Shown: one piece after another, positions 23,089 to 29,182 of the stretch | Layout: every line of letters begins with the position of its first letter | Position numbering within the stretch: the first letter of the stretch is position 1 | Assembly: GCA_016781115.1 (NCBI GenBank) | Contig: JADDQX010000009.1 | Span: 611-29,792 of the forward strand | Source of the DNA: Actinomycetota bacterium | GTDB taxonomy: Bacteria; Actinomycetota; CADDZG01; WHSQ01 | Length of the DNA: 29,182 nt | Reading direction: 5' to 3' | Position numbers and translations under genes: made by a program | Notes under the pieces: generated by a model | Told to the model about the DNA's origin: nothing | Database searches by the model: none | What the model saw: the letters and a program-made list of their open reading frames with translations, nothing else

Positions 23089-25880
23089 TTGTCGGCGCCT
23101 CCAGAGACGATCAATTCCACATCTCGGTCGATCTCTTCTTCAGACGACGGCAGATGCACCCGCACCTGGGTACCGCGGCTCAGCACGCTGTCGATCGTGA
23201 TGTGCCCGCCGACGGCGGTCACCGCGGAGTTAGCGGAGGCGAGGCCGAGGCCGATCCCTTTGGCACCTCCGCCCCGCTTCGTTGTGAAGAAGGGGTCGAA
23301 CGCCTGTTCCAACGTGTCGACATCCATCCCGATCCCGTTGTCCTCGACACTCAAGGTCAGCGAGCGTGCCTCCGCTCCATCCATTGTTCGGATGGTGATG
23401 ACGCCGCCATCCGGCATCGCCTCGTTCGCGTTCATCACGAGGTTCAGCAACACCTGGTGGAACTGGCTGACATCCACCTCTGCACAAGCTCGCGATGCCG
23501 CCGTCCGGATCTGAAGGGTCACGCTGTCCTTCACGACCGTGCGCAGCAGCGATGACATGCCGTGGACGAGCGCGTTGATGTCGACGAGCTCCGGATACGG
23601 CGGTCTCATCAGGTTGAGGAGGTCGTTCACGAGGTGTCCCGCCATAGATGCCGCCTTCTCCAGGTCATCCAGCGCCTCTTTGCCGCTTTCAGATGTGACC
23701 TCGTTGCGCAGGAGCTCACCGTTGAGGTTGATCGCGGTGAGGATGTTTCCGAGATCGTGGGCGAATCCTCTGGAGAGCTGACCCGCGACTTCCATCTTCT
23801 CCGCCTGCCGCACCCGATCTTCCAGCTCTCGCCGGTTCCACGCGGCTAGGTCGCGCTCGATCGCGACCGCGGCGAGGCTGCTCAACAGCTCGACCATCTT
23901 GATCTCGTCGTCACTCGGTGTGCGGGGTTGCGAGTGATAGAGGGCGAACGTCCCCAGAACGGACCCGGCAGCGGATGTGATCGGCTCGGACCAGCAGGAC
24001 CGGAGATCGTGCCGCGCGGCGGCGTCTGCGAACCCGCTCCATAGCGGGTCGGTCAGGACGTCTTCGACCACGACGCGTGCGCCGAGATGGGCCGCGGTGC
24101 CACAGGACCCACTGCAGGGGCCGACCTCGACCCTGCCGATCTCTTGATAGAAGCGTTCCAAGCCTGGAGCCGCCCTCACGACCAGCCCACTGCCGTCGCC
24201 GTCGATCAGGCAGATGGAACACAGGACCTCGCTGTTGTACCTGCCGACGGTATGGCAGAGCTCCTCGAGAACGTTGTCCAAGGGGGCGTCGCGAGCTATC
24301 TCTCTCAAGATCCGCGCCTGATCCTCGAGCAATGCGGTCGCGCGATGTTGCTGTGTGACGTCTCGGAAGCTCGCTACCCTTCCTGTGACCTCGCCCCCGC
24401 TCCATTGGCGGCCGATGCGGCGCTCGATCGAGCGCCCGTCCTGCAGCTCGTAAACATGGACCGCTTCCGCCTGCGGGTCGTCCAACACCGCGTCCACAAT
24501 CTGACGTCCGGCAACGGGATCCCGGAGCTGTCGGTAGACGTGCTCTCGGGGGAGCATTGGGTTCTCGGACATGGCGATCTCCGCAGGCATGTTCCACATC
24601 TCAAGGGAGCGCCGGTTGAATTCGAGAACGCGACCCCTTTCGTCCAGCACCACGATGCCATCCGCAATGGAGTCGAACGTTGCCTGCAGCACCGCCACCG
24701 ACCGCTCGACGACTTGCTCACGAGCGACGCGCTCCGAAACATTGCTCCCGACACCTAGTACGCCGATGATCCTGTCGTCGGGAGTCCGCAGCGGCGAGTA
24801 CCACACCTCCCACCAACCGCCAAAGTCCTCGAACTCCGCGACGATGTGCTGGTGCTCGCCCGCGAAAGCGCTCTTCACAGCCCGTAGAGCTTCTGGGACG
24901 TTCGCGAGGATCTCCGAAGCGGATAGACCTACCAGCTCGCTCCGGTCGGTTCCGAACTCCGTCGCACCTCGGCCGTCTACCATGCTCAGACGAAGCTCGT
25001 CGTCGTACGTGAAGACGATCACCGGCAGGTTCGAGATCACTTCTTGCAACCGATCCGCTGTTTCCTTCAACTCTTGGCGAGAACGGCGGCGTTCGGTGAT
25101 GTCTTCCAGGATCACGCACACAACCGACGATGCCTCGCCGTCCTCTCCCGAGGGTACCGTCAACATGGTGACGTTCGCGCAGATCACGTCGCCGCTTCGC
25201 GCGATGAGCTCAACCTCCGTCTGGTGCGGACGGAGCTCACCACGCAATGTCTTCAACAGACACGCCTGGAGATCGGCGGCGGCGTCGGGAGTGAGGACGT
25301 CGTCCAGGGACATAGTGGCCAGTTCATCCGCCGCGTATCCGAGCATCCTTTCTAGCGCCGGATTGATACCGATCGGCCGACCGCGTGAAGTGATCATCGT
25401 CACGCCGACGGGCGCGGATTCGAACAGCGTCTCGAGGACCTTCATCCGCTGGAGCAGAGGTTTCTCTCGCTCTTTGGCGGCCGTGATGTCGAACACCACG
25501 CCTTCGGTATAGAGGGGCCGCCCATCGTCTCCATGCACAACCCGGGCGCGGTGTCCGATCCAGATCGTTTCGCCGTAGCGCGTGACGAAGGGGTACTCGA
25601 GCGCCAGCGGCTCTCCCGATCGCTTGTGGTGCTCTGCCGCGGCGAGGGCCTCGGAACGGTGCGGCTCGGGGATCCTGCTGTCCCAGAGGGCGTCGTCCTC
25701 CATCACCTCTTCGGGCAGGAAACCCGACAGCTCTCGTATCTGGTCGCTCACGTAGAGGGTCCTGCCTGGATGCTCCAAGTTGTGGATGTAGGTGGTCACC
25801 GGCAGCTGTTCGACCAGAGCGCGGAACTTCGCCCCCTCCTCAGAGCCGTCCCGAGGTAGCTTCTGATGACGCCGCAACAT
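23085..25880 (-). CDS. multi-PAS/GAF sensor histidine kinase
   Basis: The protein has 931 residues and no membrane helix. Four PAS domains lie at about 16-135, 145-265, 275-385 and 393-510. A GAF domain (about 525-675) includes the GSCGTAAHLG...DPLW pattern. The kinase core has H708 in RGFAHDLGNILTAI, which is the HDxxN type seen in kinases related to NtrB rather than the HELRTP type. The ATPase domain has N818 (NLVMNANEAM), D847 (EDNGIGM), FTTK (865-868) and a GIGLGL box (876-881). ATG 25880 was chosen because GGAGG lies 7 bases before it; the frame continues upstream to 25997 without recognisable sequence. The stop overlaps the OmpR-type regulator start. It is the first gene of the run, after a 361-base intergenic region. 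Confidence 0.95.
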   Translation of the reverse strand: MLRRHQKLPRDGSEEGAKFRALVEQLPVTTYIHNLEHPGRTLYVSDQIRELSGFLPEEVMEDDALWDSRIPEPHRSEALAAAEHHKRSGEPLALEYPFVTRYGETIWIGHRARVVHGDDGRPLYTEGVVFDITAAKEREKPLLQRMKVLETLFESAPVGVTMITSRGRPIGINPALERMLGYAADELATMSLDDVLTPDAAADLQACLLKTLRGELRPHQTEVELIARSGDVICANVTMLTVPSGEDGEASSVVCVILEDITERRRSRQELKETADRLQEVISNLPVIVFTYDDELRLSMVDGRGATEFGTDRSELVGLSASEILANVPEALRAVKSAFAGEHQHIVAEFEDFGGWWEVWYSPLRTPDDRIIGVLGVGSNVSERVAREQVVERSVAVLQATFDSIADGIVVLDERGRVLEFNRRSLEMWNMPAEIAMSENPMLPREHVYRQLRDPVAGRQIVDAVLDDPQAEAVHVYELQDGRSIERRIGRQWSGGEVTGRVASFRDVTQQHRATALLEDQARILREIARDAPLDNVLEELCHTVGRYNSEVLCSICLIDGDGSGLVVRAAPGLERFYQEIGRVEVGPCSGSCGTAAHLGARVVVEDVLTDPLWSGFADAAARHDLRSCWSEPITSAAGSVLGTFALYHSQPRTPSDDEIKMVELLSSLAAVAIERDLAAWNRRELEDRVRQAEKMEVAGQLSRGFAHDLGNILTAINLNGELLRNEVTSESGKEALDDLEKAASMAGHLVNDLLNLMRPPYPELVDINALVHGMSSLLRTVVKDSVTLQIRTAASRACAEVDVSQFHQVLLNLVMNANEAMPDGGVITIRTMDGAEARSLTLSVEDNGIGMDVDTLEQAFDPFFTTKRGGGAKGIGLGLASANSAVTAVGGHITIDSVLSRGTQVRVHLPSSEEEIDRDVELIVSGGADK

Positions 25881-26096
25881 CAGGTGGCCTCCGCCGAAGT
25901 AAACCTGTCCTTGGGCAGCGAGCCGGTGGTGATATCTGCCGATTCGGCCTCCGCGAACCTCGGCCAACCCGGACGGCCCGTCGACAGCGCGACCCAACTC
26001 CCGTCCTGGCTGGCGGTCCGAAGGTGCTCTGGGGGAAAAGCCTTCATCAGCTGATTCGCCCTTCGTTCAGGTCCCGCGATCCTGGTGAAGGAATGG

Positions 26097-26105
26097 TTAT
26101 CCACA
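26097..26105 (+). promoter_or_regulatory. consensus DnaA box
   Basis: TTATCCACA matches the strict bacterial DnaA-box consensus in all nine positions. It lies 217 bases before the PAS/GAF kinase start. I see no second close match nearby, so it is not an origin. It may be a DnaA regulatory site or chance. Confidence 0.45.
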
Positions 26106-26173
26106 GGGTGCCATGCTTCCTGTGACCGGCGGCCGCGGCGGTCTCCTAACACGGTAGCTGGTGCCGCGGCGTA

Positions 26174-26209
26174 GTTACACGCTCACGGTCGGTGTTACGA
26201 AAGTGTTAC
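26174..26209. promoter_or_regulatory. GTGTTAC repeat cluster, candidate OmpR-type operator
   Basis: GTGTTAC occurs at 26192-26198 and again at 26203-26209, exactly 11 bp apart. An inverted copy (GTTACAC read on the same strand) sits at 26174-26180. An 11-bp direct-repeat period is the usual binding geometry of OmpR/PhoB-family dimers, and the following gene pair encodes such a regulator. Autoregulation is an inference. Confidence 0.4.
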
Positions 26210-26241
26210 CCGGGCGCAGGCGCCGGGGGCGGGGAAGGTGC

Positions 26242-26535
26242 CTAGGGGTTCTTCCCGTTCGGGCTGGCAGCCCCTACCCGTTCCTTCTCGGCGACGATGT
26301 CATCCGCGCTCTTACCGCAACCTGGGCAGAACTTCGACTCGGCGGGAACCTCTACGTTGCAGAAAGGACACGGCCCCTCGACGGGGTGCGCCTGGTAACC
26401 CTCTTTGAGCCCGGACTTGAACTCCTTGCCGGCTTGGCCCATGGAGCGCGCCAGTTGCGGCAGGCGCTTCGCTCCGAACAGCAGCATGACGACCACGAGG
26501 ACGATCAGGAGCTCGGGTCCTCCGGGTAGCGACAT
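26242..26535 (-). CDS. TatA/E-like protein with C-terminal zinc ribbon
   Basis: The protein has 97 residues. A short N-terminal membrane helix (8-20) is followed by the F20-G21 hinge (LLFGAKRLPQLAR) and an amphipathic helix (about 24-46), the standard TatA/B/E layout of the twin-arginine translocase pore subunit. Uncommonly, the protein continues with a zinc ribbon of C56-x2-C59 and C70-x2-C73 (CPFC and CPGC) and a polar tail. A strong ribosome site AAGGAGG lies 7 bases before ATG 26535. It follows the LLM oxidoreductase by 12 bases, so the two are probably one operon. No tatC or tatB is in the window. Whether this is the main TatA or a specialised one cannot be said. Confidence 0.9.
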   Translation of the reverse strand: MSLPGGPELLIVLVVVMLLFGAKRLPQLARSMGQAGKEFKSGLKEGYQAHPVEGPCPFCNVEVPAESKFCPGCGKSADDIVAEKERVGAASPNGKNP

Positions 26536-26547
26536 CTCGATACCTCC

Positions 26548-27561
26548 TTATCGCAGCGCGGGGATGATCGCGGCGCCCACGAGATCGACGTCTTCCTCGT
26601 CGGCAACCTGGAACGGCAATGCCCCGAGGCCGACGATCACTTCCTCGACTCCTAGGTCCGAGAGGCGTCCGAGCTGCTCGACCACCTCACCTGTCGTTCC
26701 GGCTACACGGCTGCTCCGGAACTCCTCCCAGGATACTGCGCGCCGGTCTTTAGAGGGCCGCAAAACGCCGTTCGGCGTGCGCTCCACGAGACGTTCATAC
26801 CGCCGCGCCACGTCGCGGTCGTCTCGCCCCGCGAGTACGTAGGCCCCCGCCGACCGTCTCAGCGTCGCCGGATCGCGCCCCACCCTGTCGCAGGCTTGGT
26901 CCGCCGCGACTCGGCGTTCGGCGTAGGCCTCGATCGAGCCGACCCATGAGAAGTTCCACCCGTCCGCGACCTTCGCCGCGGTCTTCAGGAGGTAGTCCCC
27001 TTTTCCGCAGATCCACAGAGGGGGCCGGGGCTGCTGCGTGGGGCCGGGCCGGCAGATGGCGCCGTCCAGCGAGTAGTGCTTGCCGTGGAACACGAGCTCC
27101 TCCCCCTCGAGGAGCCTCTGGATGATCCGAGCGGCCTCTCCGAGCCGCGCGATCCGCGTTCCGGCGGAATCGAAGGGGATACCGGCTGCTTCGTACTCCG
27201 GCTCGTACCACCCGGCACCGATGCCGATGTCGACGCGCCCCTCGCTCAGGAGGTCCAGGGTGGCGATCATCTTGGCGACCAGGGCCGGGTTCCGGAGGTC
27301 GTTGCAGAGCGCGAGCGAGCCGATCCGCATCCTCTCGGTTGCGGCCGCGAGGGCGCTCATCGTGGTCCAGCACTCGAGCGCGGCCCGGCGCTTGGAACCG
27401 CCCCCGTACTTGCCCCAGTCCAGGAATAGGTGGTCCGAGACCCAGACGGAGTCGAAACCCGCGGCCTCTGCTCGCCTTGCTATTCGCCGGACGCCGTCCC
27501 AGGAGGCCGGCTCGCCCGCAAGGCTGGTGTCGTAATGCGGCAGCGCCAGGCCGAAACGCAT
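26548..27561 (-). CDS. LLM-class (luciferase-like) oxidoreductase, probably F420-dependent
   Basis: The protein has 337 residues. It has the luciferase-like TIM-barrel pattern: MRFGLALPHYD at the first strand, GFDSVWVSDHLFL, RMRIGSLALCNDLRNPALVAKMIATLDLLSEGR (split strand-helix block), IGIGAGWYEPEY, and PPLWICGKG. In actinobacteria most such proteins use coenzyme F420, but FMN use cannot be excluded. The start is ATG 27561; a TTG seven codons upstream extends the frame but adds residues before the first strand. It is divergent from the CBS-pair gene with only 39 bases between. The substrate is unknown. Confidence 0.9.
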   Translation of the reverse strand: MRFGLALPHYDTSLAGEPASWDGVRRIARRAEAAGFDSVWVSDHLFLDWGKYGGGSKRRAALECWTTMSALAAATERMRIGSLALCNDLRNPALVAKMIATLDLLSEGRVDIGIGAGWYEPEYEAAGIPFDSAGTRIARLGEAARIIQRLLEGEELVFHGKHYSLDGAICRPGPTQQPRPPLWICGKGDYLLKTAAKVADGWNFSWVGSIEAYAERRVAADQACDRVGRDPATLRRSAGAYVLAGRDDRDVARRYERLVERTPNGVLRPSKDRRAVSWEEFRSSRVAGTTGEVVEQLGRLSDLGVEEVIVGLGALPFQVADEEDVDLVGAAIIPALR

Positions 27562-27583
27562 GCGGCGCAGTGTAGAGGTCAAC

Positions 27584-27589
27584 TACAAT
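27584..27589 (+). promoter_or_regulatory. -10-like TACAAT for a leaderless CBS-protein transcript
   Basis: TACAAT ends 11 bases before the ATG at 27601, so transcription would begin only a few bases before or at the start codon. No Shine-Dalgarno sequence is present. The spacing equals that of TATAAT before rhodanese-moeB. No clear -35 hexamer is seen. Confidence 0.45.
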
Positions 27590-27600
27590 CTGCAGCACCT

Positions 27601-28065
27601 ATGAACGTCTCCGACATCATGACCCCAGCCGCGCTGTGCGATTCGGCCGATGACACGCTCGCCGAGGCCGCTTCGAAGATGTGGCAACAGCAGACGGGGT
27701 CCCTGTTGATCATGGAGGGCGACCGACTGGGGGGCATCGTCACCGAGAGGGACGTCATGCGGATCGTTGCGGAAGGCAAGGACCCCAAAACGGTCTCTCT
27801 CCGCGACGCGATGACAACGGACGTCGTGACGATCTCGCCGGACACCGCACTCACCGAAGCCGCTCAGAAGATGTTCCAGCACTGGTTCCGGCACCTCCCG
27901 GTGGTCGGTGCCGGTGGCGAGGTTGCGGGGATCGTCTCGCTGCGAGACCTCCTCAGCTTGGTGAAGGAGGGCATGGACGAACCCGCGGCCCTCCAGCAGC
28001 TGACCGGCCACAAACTCGTTCGGGACATGCGCCTAGAGCGAGTAGAAGCCGGAGACCTCGACTAA
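27601..28065 (+). CDS. CBS-domain pair protein
   Basis: The protein has 154 residues and consists of two CBS motifs (about 3-60 and 68-125: SDIMTP...LGGIVTERDVMRIVAEG and RDAMTTDVVTISPD...VAGIVSLRDLLSLV). Such stand-alone Bateman modules bind adenosine nucleotides and act as sensors; there is no attached enzyme. It starts at ATG 27601, since the frame upstream is antisense to the LLM gene, and it is likely leaderless. Its stop overlaps the convergent acyl-CoA dehydrogenase stop by 4 bases. Its partner is unknown. Confidence 0.93.
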   Translation: MNVSDIMTPAALCDSADDTLAEAASKMWQQQTGSLLIMEGDRLGGIVTERDVMRIVAEGKDPKTVSLRDAMTTDVVTISPDTALTEAAQKMFQHWFRHLPVVGAGGEVAGIVSLRDLLSLVKEGMDEPAALQQLTGHKLVRDMRLERVEAGDLD

Positions 28066-29182
28066 AGCTTGTGGCGTTCTAGGAGGCGCCGGGCTATCAC
28101 CGTCTTCTGGATCTCGCTCGTGCCCTCGCCGATCAACAGGAACGGGGCATCTCGGTAGAGGCGCTCGATCGTGAACTCCTTCGAGTAGCCGTACCCGCCG
28201 TGCACCCTTAGCGACTTCAACACGATCTCGTTGCAAGCTTCCGACGCGAACAGCTTGGCCATCCCTGCCTCCAGGTCCGACCGCTCACCCGCCGACTTCT
28301 TCTCCGCCGCCGAGTACAGCATCAGCTTCGCGGCCTCCAGCGTGGTGCCCATCTCGGCGAGGTGGATCTGGATCGCCTGGTGCTCGCTGATGTTCTTGCC
28401 GAAGGCTTTGCGTTCCTGCGCGTACTTGATCGCCTCTTCGAATGCACGGGTTGAGACCCCCACGGCGCGGGCCGCGACGTTCACGCGCCCGAGCTCGATC
28501 CCGTCGAGCACCTGCCGGAACCCCTGGCCCTCTTCAGTGCCGAGCAGCGACGACGCCGGGATCCGGTAGTCGGAGAAGTTCATCTCCGTCGTCTCGACGC
28601 CCTTGTAGCCGAGCTTCTCGATGTTCTTGCCGACGTCGAGCCCGGGCGCCGGCTGCGGGTTCCCCGGCTCCTTCTCGACGATCAGCATGCTGATCCCCTT
28701 GTGGGCCGGCTGCGCCTCGGGGTCGGTCTTCACGAGCGTCATCACGACGCCGGAGCGGAGACCGTTCGTGAGCCACATCTTCTGGCCGTTCACGACGTAG
28801 TCGTCGCCGTCCTTGACCGCCTTGGTGCGGATCGCCTGCACGTCAGACCCCGCCTCCGGCTCACTCATGGCGAGGGCCGCGCGGATCTCGCCCGTCGCCA
28901 TCCGCGGAAGGAGGCTCTGCTTCTGCTCGTCGGTCCCGAACCGGTTGATGAGGTAGCAGCCCATGAAGTGGGTGTTGAGGACGCCTGAGAGGCTCATCCA
29001 CCCGCGCGCGAGCTCGACGACGGTCAGCGCGTACGTCATCAGGCTCTCGCCGATGCCGCCGAACTCCTCCGGCACGGTGATCCCGAAGAGCCCCATCTCC
29101 TTCATCTGCTCGACGATGGCCTCGGGATACTCGTCCCCGTGCTCCATCTCGTCGGCGACCGGGATGACCTCCTTCTCGACGA
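28062..29182 (-). CDS. acyl-CoA dehydrogenase, 5' end outside window
   Basis: The frame is open to the right edge; a Met 12 codons inside it (29147) is not the start because family sequence (VEKEVIPVADEME) continues before it. The visible 373 codons cover nearly the whole flavoenzyme. They include the FGITVPEEFGG N-terminal helix region, the FAD/substrate segment ALAMSEPEAGSD, the WLTNG strand, ERKAFGKNISEHQAIQ, and LRVHGGYGYSKEFTIERLYRD. They end with IGEGTSEIQ, whose Glu is the usual MCAD-type catalytic base. It oxidises an acyl-CoA to the enoyl-CoA, passing electrons to ETF. The chain-length class is not determinable. It is convergent with the CBS-pair gene, stops overlapping by 4 bases. 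Confidence 0.95.
   Translation of the reverse strand, partial: VEKEVIPVADEMEHGDEYPEAIVEQMKEMGLFGITVPEEFGGIGESLMTYALTVVELARGWMSLSGVLNTHFMGCYLINRFGTDEQKQSLLPRMATGEIRAALAMSEPEAGSDVQAIRTKAVKDGDDYVVNGQKMWLTNGLRSGVVMTLVKTDPEAQPAHKGISMLIVEKEPGNPQPAPGLDVGKNIEKLGYKGVETTEMNFSDYRIPASSLLGTEEGQGFRQVLDGIELGRVNVAARAVGVSTRAFEEAIKYAQERKAFGKNISEHQAIQIHLAEMGTTLEAAKLMLYSAAEKKSAGERSDLEAGMAKLFASEACNEIVLKSLRVHGGYGYSKEFTIERLYRDAPFLLIGEGTSEIQKTVIARRLLERHKL

Larger units (their letters stand above)
25881..26241. promoter_or_regulatory. 361-base intergenic region upstream of the signalling run
   Basis: This is the only stretch over 300 bases without a supported gene. It lies between the TatA-like gene and the PAS/GAF kinase, both on the minus strand, and should hold the kinase promoter. 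Visible elements are a consensus DnaA box, an 11-bp-spaced GTGTTAC direct repeat, and a GC-rich partial dyad right after the tatA-like stop (about 26211-26233) that might help end that transcript. A 90-codon open frame spans part of it (25880-26152) but shows no family pattern and no ribosome site. Confidence 0.6.

Noticed and set aside
25880..26152. 90-codon minus-strand open frame touching the PAS/GAF kinase start
   Set aside because: No ribosome site and no recognisable sequence, and it lies within a region better explained as intergenic. A small gene cannot be fully excluded.

Overview
The window is a compact, high-GC stretch of bacterial chromosome. Several families point to an actinomycetotal lineage: a YlbL-type PDZ/Lon-like protease, a DUF2342 protein, a mycoredoxin, an F420-type LLM oxidoreductase, and many GTG starts with short or absent leaders. 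The species cannot be named from the sequence. There are 22 protein genes, no RNA gene, no IS element and no CRISPR array. Two genes are cut by the window edges: a sensor kinase on the left and an acyl-CoA dehydrogenase on the right.

Left part (1-11100). On the minus strand, an SDR-family epimerase/dehydratase, a PDZ/Lon-like protease and a large membrane sensor kinase lie in a row. A plus-strand DUF2342 protein with a degraded zinc motif sits next to them. Then come, all on the minus strand, mycoredoxin, a rhodanese-MoeB/ThiF fusion, a secreted divergent subtilase and a YfcE-type phosphoesterase. The rhodanese-MoeB gene is the most striking item. One in-frame TGA falls exactly at the conserved catalytic-loop cysteine of the E1-like domain. 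The conserved remainder of the protein, including the second half of its zinc site, continues in the same frame. This is what a selenocysteine codon looks like. A plus-strand zinc-dependent alcohol dehydrogenase follows.

Centre (11101-25880). One strand carries a dense signalling region of eight genes plus a secreted subtilase-CAP fusion. In order of transcription the genes are: PAS/GAF kinase, OmpR-type regulator, polytopic membrane sensor, kinase with two receivers, single receiver, HPt-REC-REC-GGDEF diguanylate cyclase, GAF-PAS-PAS hybrid kinase, HD-GYP receiver protein, and subtilase-CAP. Many junctions are 4-base ATGA or GTGA overlaps. Both a c-di-GMP synthase and a probable c-di-GMP phosphodiesterase are present, so the region looks like a phosphorelay that sets c-di-GMP. 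The membrane sensor and its kinase are split by a one-base phase change just before the phospho-accepting histidine.

Right part (25881-29182). A 361-base intergenic region holds a consensus DnaA box and an 11-bp-spaced GTGTTAC direct repeat. It is followed by a TatA-like protein with an added zinc ribbon, an LLM oxidoreductase, a divergent and apparently leaderless CBS-pair protein, and the partial acyl-CoA dehydrogenase.
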